A DNA stretch of 6,858 bases from Halobacteriales archaeon QS_9_67_15 (GTDB taxonomy: Archaea; Halobacteriota; Halobacteria; Halobacteriales; Haloarculaceae). Position 1 is the first letter of the stretch. Each line of letters opens with the position of its first letter. This document shows, piece after piece, positions 1-5,232 of the stretch. Where the stretch lies: positions 1 through 6,858 of the forward strand of contig PXSD01000113.1 of NCBI GenBank assembly GCA_003023165.1, in the 5' to 3' direction. The position numbers were made by a program, and so were the translations under genes. The notes under the pieces are model-generated. The model worked only from the letters and a program-made list of their open reading frames with translations. It was not told the DNA's origin and searched no databases.

Positions 1-125
1 GCGTGGACGTTGTCGGGCCCGCCGGTCGACTGGCCGGGCGAGAGCGTCATCTGCGCAGCCTGTGCGTCGTCGGTCGTCACGCGAACGTCGAAGAAGCCCT
101 CGAAGTCGAGACTAGTGCGTTTCAT
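1..125 (-). CDS. Cupin-domain protein, N-terminal fragment (runs off left edge)
   Basis: The start codon ATG lies at 125-123 and the reading frame stays open to the window edge, giving 41 complete codons. The visible protein begins MKRTSLDFEGFFDVRVTTDD and continues with AQAAQMTLSPGQSTGGPDNVH. The order of a short strand, then L-x-P-G-Q, then G-G-P-x-N-x-H fits the first strands and first metal-ligand motif of small single-domain cupins, which fold as a beta barrel and often bind a metal through His residues. The rest of the motif lies outside the window, so the enzymatic or binding role cannot be named. The gene follows the TetR-family regulator on the same strand after a 29-bp gap with no evident promoter, so co-transcription is likely. 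The cupin call rests on this short stretch only. Confidence 0.7.
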   Translation of the reverse strand, partial: MKRTSLDFEGFFDVRVTTDDAQAAQMTLSPGQSTGGPDNVH

Positions 126-154
126 CCTCGGTCGGCCGTTGGCGGGCCGTCCGG

Positions 155-796
155 TTAGTTCTCGGGGCCGTTCCCGGCGTAGTCGGCCGGTTCGCGGCCG
201 TCGGTGAGCAGGTCGTCGACGACGAACTCGGCCAACCGGTCGCGCATCCGCCGACTCGCGCGTTCGGCACCGAGCGTCACTTGGTACATCCGCGCGCCGA
301 CGAGCGCCGTGTATATCGCTTCCCCCGTTGCGTCCGGGTCGACCTCGCGGAACACGCCCGCCTCGATGCCGTCGGCGACGATGTCGGCTACCGTCTGGAC
401 GTTTGTCTCGTAGTGGGTCGCCAGTCGCTCACGGAACGCCTCGTTGTGGACGGCCTGCACGCGGAGTTCGAGGAGGGCGAGCGCGAACGTCTCCCGGTCC
501 TCCTCGCCGGGTTCGATCACGAAGCGGTCGACGTACTCCTCCAGTCGCTCGAGCGGTTCCTCCGTCTCGGACTCGGCGAGGCGGTCGCCGATGTAGCCGA
601 CGATGTTGTCGACGAACGCGAGCAGCAGCTCCTCTTTCGTGTCGTAGTGGTAGTGCAACAGCGAGCGGCTCTTGTCGAACTCGTCGGCGATGTCCTGCAT
701 CGTGAGGTGGGCGTACCCGTGCTTGCAGAGCGCGCGATAGGTCGCACCCATGATCTCCTCGTGCGTGTCCGGCTGCACGTCCACCTCCGTGGCCAT
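155..796 (-). CDS. TetR/AcrR-family transcriptional regulator
   Basis: This 213-residue protein has the size and layout of a TetR-family repressor. A helix-turn-helix DNA-binding domain occupies about residues 12-58 (THEEIMGATYRALCKHGYAH, then LTMQDIADEF and the recognition segment SRSLLHYHYDTKEEL). A helical ligand-binding and dimerisation domain follows to about residue 195, with an acidic tail. Such proteins usually bind a dyad at a nearby promoter and release it when a small hydrophobic ligand binds. I chose the ATG at 796 because an AT-rich element at 820-827 sits about 27 bp upstream, as expected for a leaderless haloarchaeal transcript; a GTG at 802 would add two residues (MD). The gene is divergent from the ABC exporter, with 129 bp between the two start codons, so control of that exporter and of itself is the likely role. 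The ligand is unknown. Confidence 0.93.
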   Translation of the reverse strand: MATEVDVQPDTHEEIMGATYRALCKHGYAHLTMQDIADEFDKSRSLLHYHYDTKEELLLAFVDNIVGYIGDRLAESETEEPLERLEEYVDRFVIEPGEEDRETFALALLELRVQAVHNEAFRERLATHYETNVQTVADIVADGIEAGVFREVDPDATGEAIYTALVGARMYQVTLGAERASRRMRDRLAEFVVDDLLTDGREPADYAGNGPEN

Positions 797-819
797 ATCC
801 ACGGGTTATCTGGGGGCGG

Positions 820-827
820 CAAAAATC
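820..827 (-). promoter_or_regulatory. Possible core promoter (TATA-like) of the TetR-family gene
   Basis: On the minus strand this reads GATTTTTG, the only AT-rich run in an otherwise GC-rich stretch. Its centre is about 27 bp upstream of the ATG at 796, the normal TATA-to-start spacing of a leaderless archaeal transcript. It is a weak match to the haloarchaeal TATA consensus, so the call rests mainly on position. Confidence 0.4.
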
Positions 828-843
828 TTCCGCGCAACTGGTC

Positions 844-857
844 GCTGGGTAGCCAGC
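844..857. promoter_or_regulatory. Small dyad, possible operator (GCTGG-4-CCAGC)
   Basis: GCTGG at 844-848 and CCAGC at 853-857 are perfect inverted 5-mers separated by GTAG. The dyad lies between the two divergent promoters of the regulator and the ABC exporter. A site here could affect either gene, but arms this short arise often by chance in GC-rich DNA. Confidence 0.25.
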
Positions 858-871
858 CGGGAACCCGCGCC

Positions 872-896
872 GACTGGACTAACAGTGGAGTCAGTC
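872..896. promoter_or_regulatory. Imperfect inverted repeat abutting the exporter TATA box; candidate TetR operator
   Basis: The left arm GACTGGACT (872-880) and right arm AGTCAGTC (889-896) are reverse complements apart from one extra G in the left arm, with an 8-bp spacer. The right arm ends at the base before the TATA box at 897-903, so the repeat covers the position where TFB contacts the BRE. A repressor bound here would block assembly of the archaeal pre-initiation complex. With the TetR-family gene divergent next door, this is the best operator candidate in the window. The dyad is seen directly; binding is inferred. Confidence 0.45.
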
Positions 897-903
897 TTAT
901 ATA
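897..903 (+). promoter_or_regulatory. TATA box of the ABC exporter gene
   Basis: TTATATA occupies bases -29 to -23 relative to the ATG at 926. That is the textbook spacing for a leaderless transcript starting at or within a base or two of the ATG. There is no Shine-Dalgarno motif before the ATG, which agrees with leaderless initiation. Confidence 0.75.
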
Positions 904-925
904 CGGCAGGCCGATACACCGTACT

Positions 926-2866
926 ATGCCACCGGGCGGGTCCGACGACGAGTTCGAGGAGTTGCGCGCCGAGGAGTCGAACGCGATGGTGCGGCTGTTC
1001 GGCGAGTACGGTCGCGGTCAGCGGGCGCGCTTCGCAGTCGGCGGGCTGGCCAGCGTTTTCTCGACGCTCATGGAACTCGTCCCCGCGTTCCTCCTCGGGG
1101 TCGCCATCGACTCCTTTCTCACCGCGGACCGCCCGTTCCGCTTGCCGTTCGTCCCCCAGTCGTGGCTCCCGTCGGTGCCCGTCGAGCAGTTCGTCTTCCT
1201 GATCGGAGTGCTCGCGGGCTCGCACGTCCTCGGCGCGGCGCTGGGCTGGCTCAACTCCTGGGCGTGGAACGGGTTCGCCCAGCACTTCCAACACGAGATG
1301 CGCGTCGACGCCTACGACGCGATGCAACGACGGGAGCTGTCCTTTTTCGACGACAAGCAGACCGGCGAGGTGATGTCCATCCTCAACAACGACGTGAACC
1401 AGCTCGAGGGCTTCCTCACGAACAGCCTCAACCAGGGCATCGGCATCGTCTTCCGCGTCGGCGGGATGGGTGCGGCGATGCTTCTCATCAACTGGCGACT
1501 CGGCATCGTCCCGACGGTCATCATCCCCGCACTGGGGTACGCGAGCTACGTCTTCGTCAACCGCATCCACCCGAAGTACCAGGCGGTCCGCTCGTCGGTC
1601 GGCCAACTCAACTCCCAACTGGAGAACAACCTCGGCGGCATCGAGGTCGTCAAGTCCTACACGACCGAGCGCTTCGAGACCGACCGCGTCGAGGAGTCCT
1701 CCCGGGAGTACCTCGACGCACAGTGGGACGCCATCACGACGCGGATCGCCTTCTGGCCGACGCTCCGGCTGGTGACCGCCGCCGGCTACACGGCCACCTT
1801 CCTCGTCGGCGGCTACTGGGTGATGGCCAACCGCGGCATCGTCGCGGAGCCGCTCCCCTTTTTCAACGGCGCGCTGACGGCCGGGACGCTCGTCATCTTC
1901 CTCTCGTACTCCCGTCGGTTCGTCTACCCGATGCGCCAGTTCGGCCAGATAATCAACGACTACCAGTACGCCGAGGCCGCCGGCGAGCGGGTCGTCGGCC
2001 TGCTCGACACGCCCTCCGGCGTCACCGACCGGCCCGACGCGGTCGAACTCGACGGACTCGCGGGCCGCGTCGAGTACGACGACGTGCACTTCGCGTACGA
2101 CACCGAGGACGGGACCGAACAGGTCCTCGACGGCGTCTCGTTCGACGTCGAACCCGGCGAGATGGTCGGCCTCGTCGGCCCGACCGGCGCGGGCAAGACG
2201 ACGCTGATGAAACTCCTCCTGCGCCTGTACGACGTGGACGACGGCGCAGTCCGCGTCGACGGACGGGACGTCCGCGACGTGACCCTCCGCAGTCTCCGTC
2301 GCTCGGTCGGCTACGTCAGCCAGGAGCCCTACCTGTTCTACGGCACGGTCCGGGAGAACATCGCCTACGGGATGCCCGACGCCGACGACGCGGACATCGA
2401 GGCGGCTGCGAAGGTGGCCGGTGCCCACGAGTTCATCGCCGGGTTGAAAGACGGCTACGACACGAAGGTCGGCGAACGCGGCGTGAAACTCTCGGGCGGC
2501 CAGCGCCAACGGGTCTCCATCGCTCGCGCTGTCCTGAAAGACCCGGACATCCTCGTCCTCGACGAGGCGACCAGCCACGTCGACAACGAGACCGAAGCGG
2601 TCATTCAAAATAGCCTCGACGACCTCATCGAGGACCGCACTGCCTTCGCCATCGCGCACAGACTCTCGACGGTGCGCCACGCCGACACGATCCTCGTCAT
2701 GGACGACGGCGAACTCGCCGAGCAGGGGACTCACGAGGAGTTACTCGCCGACGACGGGCTCTACGCGACGCTCTGGCGAGTCCAGGTCGGTGAGATCGAC
2801 GCGCTCCCGCAGGAGTTCCTCGACCGGGCCGTCGGCGAAGCGCCGCGGCCGGGCGACCTGGACTGA
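926..2866 (+). CDS. ABC exporter half-transporter (ABCB/MsbA-like), fused membrane and ATPase domains
   Basis: This 646-residue protein has one membrane domain followed by one ATPase domain, the length and order of homodimeric exporters such as MsbA and Sav1866. Hydrophobic segments lie near residues 36-62, 87-108, 172-189, 192-212, 276-299 and 316-330, consistent with six membrane helices. The nucleotide-binding domain begins near 380. An A-loop aromatic lies at Y391, Walker A is GPTGAGKT at 418-425 (K424), the Q-loop glutamine is Q466, the signature LSGGQ is 522-526, Walker B ends DILVLDE with catalytic E547, and the switch histidine is H578. The D-loop reads SHVD instead of the common SALD. 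All catalytic residues are present, so the pump should be active. The reading frame is open back to 281, but the ATG at 926 is chosen because it follows the TATA box and gives a normal N terminus. The gene is divergent from a TetR-family regulator, which suggests inducible efflux of a hydrophobic compound. The substrate cannot be read from sequence. Confidence 0.95.
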   Translation: MPPGGSDDEFEELRAEESNAMVRLFGEYGRGQRARFAVGGLASVFSTLMELVPAFLLGVAIDSFLTADRPFRLPFVPQSWLPSVPVEQFVFLIGVLAGSHVLGAALGWLNSWAWNGFAQHFQHEMRVDAYDAMQRRELSFFDDKQTGEVMSILNNDVNQLEGFLTNSLNQGIGIVFRVGGMGAAMLLINWRLGIVPTVIIPALGYASYVFVNRIHPKYQAVRSSVGQLNSQLENNLGGIEVVKSYTTERFETDRVEESSREYLDAQWDAITTRIAFWPTLRLVTAAGYTATFLVGGYWVMANRGIVAEPLPFFNGALTAGTLVIFLSYSRRFVYPMRQFGQIINDYQYAEAAGERVVGLLDTPSGVTDRPDAVELDGLAGRVEYDDVHFAYDTEDGTEQVLDGVSFDVEPGEMVGLVGPTGAGKTTLMKLLLRLYDVDDGAVRVDGRDVRDVTLRSLRRSVGYVSQEPYLFYGTVRENIAYGMPDADDADIEAAAKVAGAHEFIAGLKDGYDTKVGERGVKLSGGQRQRVSIARAVLKDPDILVLDEATSHVDNETEAVIQNSLDDLIEDRTAFAIAHRLSTVRHADTILVMDDGELAEQGTHEELLADDGLYATLWRVQVGEIDALPQEFLDRAVGEAPRPGDLD

Positions 2867-2900
2867 ACGGTCGACTGCGGCGGTGCGAACCGGGTGACGG

Positions 2901-3161
2901 TCATTCTCCGGAGTCGCGCTGCGCTTCCCTGAACAGGTGCATCCACTCGGCGATCGACCCGCGCATCCCCTCGACGGTGACCGTGACCTCCCCGTCCACG
3001 TGCCACTGCGCCTGCTCGGCGTCCTCTCCGAACGAAAGCGGCACGTCGACTGTCATGTCTTCGGCGGTGAGCGTGATCGACTCCTCGCGGTTGACGCTCT
3101 CGTCGATGAGTTCGTCGGCGAGGTCGAGCCACGTCGTGTCCCGTCGCGGCGAGTGTGCCAT
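2901..3161 (-). CDS. Small acidic hypothetical protein (86 aa)
   Basis: I do not recognise this protein firmly. It is 86 residues long and acidic, without a signal peptide or membrane segment. A predicted helix (LDLADELIDESV, about 13-24) is followed by two strand-like stretches, SITLTAEDMTVDVPL (28-42) and AQWHVDGEVTVTVEG (51-65). A C-terminal helix carries AEWMHLFREAQRD. Three tryptophans (11, 53, 73) are spread along it. The helix-then-two-strands pattern loosely recalls small haloarchaeal amphi-Trp-type proteins, but the match is too weak to name it so. Codon usage is typical of the window, which supports a real gene. It lies 85 bp downstream of the SHOCT-domain gene on the same strand and converges on the ABC exporter with only 34 bp between stop codons. 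The purine run before the ATG sits too close to act as a normal ribosome binding site. Confidence 0.75.
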   Translation of the reverse strand: MAHSPRRDTTWLDLADELIDESVNREESITLTAEDMTVDVPLSFGEDAEQAQWHVDGEVTVTVEGMRGSIAEWMHLFREAQRDSGE

Positions 3162-3246
3162 ACTCCCCCTTTGGCCCGGACCGGCCTGTTCGTTTCGGTC
3201 GTCCCATCCAACTGCCGACCGGTTCTCTCCTCGCTGGCGTCCGAGA

Positions 3247-3642
3247 TCAGTTCCGCTCGCGATTCAGCTCCCGGTCGATGCTGTCGGTCTCCGGCCCGTC
3301 GAGCTCCAGCTCCAACCGCCGCTCCAGTTCCGTCTCGGAGATGTCGCCGTTCGCGTACCGCTCGCGGAGCTTCGCGACCGGGTCGTCAGTCGTCTCGGCG
3401 GTCGTTCCGTTTCCGAACCCGCCGCCGACCGGGTCGCCACCGCCGGAGCCGTCGTCCGACAGCCACGTGAACAGCTTGAACCCACCGTAGAGCAGGCCAC
3501 CGATCACCAGCAACGTGAGGAGGCTCGTTATCAGTCCCCAGACCAGGCCGACGACCGTGGTGATGACCGAGAGCACGACGCTGAGGGCGAACAGGGCGGC
3601 GAGCGCTATGGCGGCGTATTTCAGTGCCGTTCGGAGGGCCAT
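3247..3642 (-). CDS. Two-helix membrane protein with C-terminal SHOCT domain
   Basis: This 131-residue protein has two strongly hydrophobic segments at about residues 8-32 and 35-58, then a Gly-rich linker (63-80) and a short C-terminal domain. The domain reads DPVAKLRERYANGDISETEL and continues ERRLELEL (about 87-114). The pattern of L-x-x-R-Y/x-x-G-x-I-(S/T)-x-x-E-(Y/L/F)-x-x-(R/K) is the hallmark of the SHOCT domain, a short helical module found at protein ends and thought to mediate oligomerisation. Many haloarchaeal SHOCT proteins share this two-helix layout, and none gives a clear enzymatic role. The likely topology is both termini on the same side, with the charged domain in the cytoplasm. 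It is divergent from the nuclease gene at 3842 and may be co-transcribed with the small gene at 2901-3161. The start ATG at 3642 lies immediately before the first hydrophobic helix. Confidence 0.9.
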   Translation of the reverse strand: MALRTALKYAAIALAALFALSVVLSVITTVVGLVWGLITSLLTLLVIGGLLYGGFKLFTWLSDDGSGGGDPVGGGFGNGTTAETTDDPVAKLRERYANGDISETELERRLELELDGPETDSIDRELNRERN

Positions 3643-3715
3643 GGTCGCCGATCCGGTCTCCTCGGCAAAATGTCTGTCTCCCGACTAACGGATGTGGACA
3701 CCCGTGAGCCTCGAC

Positions 3716-3737
3716 TGGCGCACCGGCTCGTGCGCCA
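3716..3737. repeat. Perfect 8-bp inverted repeat (hairpin)
   Basis: TGGCGCAC at 3716-3723 and GTGCGCCA at 3730-3737 are exact reverse complements around a 6-nt loop, CGGCTC. The stem lies 105 bp upstream of the nuclease ATG and 74 bp upstream of the SHOCT start. No T-run follows, so an ordinary terminator is unlikely. It could be a protein-binding dyad or an RNA hairpin in a long leader. Confidence 0.5.
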
Positions 3738-3746
3738 CGGCGGGCA

Positions 3747-3788
3747 GACGCTCCGGGAGCGACCGCCCGTCGAGCCGCCGGGAGCGTC
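3747..3788. repeat. Inverted repeat GACGCTCC / GGAGCGTC with repeated GGAGCG element
   Basis: GACGCTCC at 3747-3754 is the exact reverse complement of GGAGCGTC at 3781-3788. The core GGAGCG also occurs at 3756-3761 and again at 3836-3841, immediately before the nuclease start codon. The single CGCTCC at 3749-3754 could therefore pair with the copy at 3781 or the copy at the start codon, which are mutually exclusive. The repeats are seen; any control function is inferred. Confidence 0.4.
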
Positions 3789-3841
3789 GGTCCGGACGGA
3801 AACCGGGGTAGTGAAACGGCTCGACCGGATAGAACGGAGCG

Positions 3842-5077
3842 ATGGACGTTCGGTTCCTCGGCGGTGCGCGGGAGGTCGGCCGCAGCGCCATCCTCGTCAA
3901 CGACTGCCTCCTTCTCGACTACGGGATACTGACGGGGAACCCGCCGCGGTTTCCGGTCGACAGCGTCGGCCCCGAGGCGGTCGTGGTCTCGCACGGTCAC
4001 CTCGACCACGTCGGGGCGGTCCCGTCGCTGCTCTCGGGGGACCGACGCCCGCCGATACACTGGACGCCGCCGACTCGCGAACTCAGCGGTGCGAAACGAG
4101 GATCGCGGCGTCAGCGGCGACGCGACGGGACCTACGACTGCCCGTTCACCGAGACGGAACTCCGGCGGGTCACGCAGGTCTCGGAGACCCACTGCTACCG
4201 CGAGCCTTTCGAGGCCGCTGGCCACGAGGTCACCTTCTACAACGCCGGCCACATTCCCGGGAGCGCGCACGTGCTCGTCGACGACGGCGACACCCGACTC
4301 CTCTACACCTCGGACTTTCACACCGAGGATCAACGACTGGTATCTGGGACGACCGCCCGCCCCGAGGCCGACGTGGTCCTCTGCGAGTCTACCTACTCCG
4401 ACGTCGAGCACGACCCGCGCGCGACGGTCGAGGAGCGCTTCGCCGAGAGCCTCCGCACGACCATTTGGGAGGGCGGGACGGTCGTCGTCCCGGCGTTCGC
4501 CATCGGGCGGACACAGGAGATACTGCTGGTGTGTGCGGCCCACGACCTCGACTGCTACGTCGACGGGATGGGCAAGGAAGTGACCCAGCTGCTCCGTCGG
4601 CACCCCGAGTTCGTCCGCGACGCCGACGCGCTCCAGCGAGCGAAGTCGAACGCTCGTTTCGTCGACGGCCGCGACGGGCACCGCCGACGCATCGCCGATC
4701 AGAATACCGTCATCGTCACCACGAGCGGGATGCTCTCCGGCGGTCCGGCGATGACGTACATCCCCGCGGTCCGCCAGCGGCCGACAAACAAGGTCGCGAT
4801 GACGGGCTACCAGGTCGAGGGGACGCCGGGTCGGGAGCTGCTTGACACCGGGAGCGCGGAGATCGACGGGCGGCGGATGCCCGTCAGCGCACAGGTCGAA
4901 GCCTACGACTTCTCGGCTCACGCCGACCGCGACGGGCTCCTCGACTTCCTCAGTTCCTACGAGGCGTCACAGATCCTGGTCAACCACGGCGACCGCTGCG
5001 AGGCGTTCGCCGAGGAGCTTCGAGCCGAGGGGTACGACGCGACCGCGCCCGCGGTCGGCGACGAACTGACGGTCTGA
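3842..5077 (+). CDS. Beta-CASP metallo-beta-lactamase nuclease (archaeal CPSF2 / RNase J-like)
   Basis: This 411-residue protein is a zinc-dependent RNase of the beta-CASP family, which cuts or trims RNA during 3'-end processing or decay. The metallo-beta-lactamase motifs are complete: D26 (LLLDYG), HGHLDH at 51-56, H137 (AGHIPGSAH) and D158 (TSDF). The beta-CASP motifs follow: A at E182 (CESTYS), B at H360 (FSAHAD) and C at H382 (NHGD). SGMLSGGP (295-302) and MTGYQVEGTPGRELL (320-334) are typical of archaeal CPSF-like proteins. There is no N-terminal KH region, so it is the short CPSF2-like type and not the KH-bearing CPSF1. Whether it acts as an endonuclease or a 5'-3' exonuclease cannot be read here. 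An oddity is the segment at about residues 83-95, which is very rich in Arg and Lys and looks out of frame (bases 4088-4129). The frame is restored, and all catalytic motifs after it are intact. The start ATG directly precedes the canonical first strand DVRFLGGAREVG. Confidence 0.93.
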   Translation: MDVRFLGGAREVGRSAILVNDCLLLDYGILTGNPPRFPVDSVGPEAVVVSHGHLDHVGAVPSLLSGDRRPPIHWTPPTRELSGAKRGSRRQRRRDGTYDCPFTETELRRVTQVSETHCYREPFEAAGHEVTFYNAGHIPGSAHVLVDDGDTRLLYTSDFHTEDQRLVSGTTARPEADVVLCESTYSDVEHDPRATVEERFAESLRTTIWEGGTVVVPAFAIGRTQEILLVCAAHDLDCYVDGMGKEVTQLLRRHPEFVRDADALQRAKSNARFVDGRDGHRRRIADQNTVIVTTSGMLSGGPAMTYIPAVRQRPTNKVAMTGYQVEGTPGRELLDTGSAEIDGRRMPVSAQVEAYDFSAHADRDGLLDFLSSYEASQILVNHGDRCEAFAEELRAEGYDATAPAVGDELTV

Positions 5078-5091
5078 TGTACTGCGGCGAG

Positions 5092-5134
5092 GCCGGTCTG
5101 GGGCGGAGCGAGTCGGGTAAGAACCCGGACCGGC
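5092..5134 (+). other. Foldable structure in the nuclease 3' region
   Basis: GCCGGTC at 5092-5098 pairs perfectly with GACCGGC at 5128-5134. Inside lies a second hairpin, CGGGT (5114-5118) with loop AAGA and ACCCG (5123-5127), whose 3' arm directly abuts the outer stem. The structure begins 14 nt after the nuclease stop codon and would end up in its 3' UTR. There is no poly-U tract after it, so it is not a plain intrinsic terminator. It is not a tRNA by size or shape. Confidence 0.4.
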
Positions 5135-5196
5135 GACGCGATCCGTGCGGTTCGTGAGGGATGTCCACACACCGGAATCGGCGTGTCCGACCGGAG

Positions 5197-5210
5197 TCTA
5201 AACCGTTTTG
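5197..5210 (+). promoter_or_regulatory. Possible core promoter of the MATE gene
   Basis: TCTAAAC (5197-5203) and GTTTTG (5205-5210) form the only AT-rich patch in the 155-bp gap before the MATE gene. The second lies about 26 bp before the GTG at 5233, matching leaderless spacing, and the first would give a leader of only a few bases. Neither is a strong TATA match. Confidence 0.35.
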
Positions 5211-5232
5211 ACCGTTCGGACGAAACGCGGGC

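Larger units (their letters stand above)
3643..3841. other. Divergent intergenic region with dyad structures, no supported gene
   Basis: These 199 bp separate the SHOCT-domain gene and the nuclease gene, which are transcribed away from each other, so promoters for both must lie here. No strong TATA box is visible. The best candidates by position are GACATTTTG on the minus strand near 3665-3673, about 27 bp from the SHOCT ATG, and GTGAAACGG at 3811-3819, about 26 bp from the nuclease ATG. GGAG at 3836-3839 is only two bases from the nuclease ATG, too close for a typical ribosome binding site. Open frames through this stretch look like shadows. Confidence 0.5.

Noticed and set aside
281..925. 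Upstream extension of the ABC exporter frame by 215 codons
   Set aside because: The extension is antisense to the TetR gene and lies upstream of a well-placed TATA box; it is a GC-rich shadow frame and the ATG at 926 gives a normal N terminus.
806..2734. A 642-codon open frame antisense to the ABC exporter
   Set aside because: Long antisense frames are expected opposite GC3-rich genes. The translated sequence is a low-complexity Asp/Glu/Val/Arg mix without domain motifs, while the plus strand has every ABC motif.
2867..2900. Possible shared terminator between the convergent ABC gene and small gene
   Set aside because: No stem followed by a T-run is visible in the 34 bp on either strand.
2977..4845. 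A 622-codon plus-strand frame spanning two minus-strand genes and part of the nuclease
   Set aside because: It crosses gene boundaries and divergent genes, and its Arg/Pro-rich translation is typical of out-of-frame GC-rich DNA.
3386..4921. A 511-codon minus-strand frame across the SHOCT gene and the nuclease
   Set aside because: It overlaps two genes with clear motifs, has Arg/Pro-rich composition and no recognisable domain.
3693..5169. Inverted 8-mers TGTGGACA (3693-3700) and TGTCCACA (5162-5169) flanking the nuclease gene
   Set aside because: Similarity does not extend beyond the 8-mers, there is no transposase and no target duplication, so they are most likely coincidence and not mobile-element ends.
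5078..5232. Possible tRNA or other known RNA gene in the nuclease-MATE gap
   Set aside because: The pairing arms do not form a cloverleaf and no T-loop or anticodon stem is seen; only a simple nested hairpin is supported.
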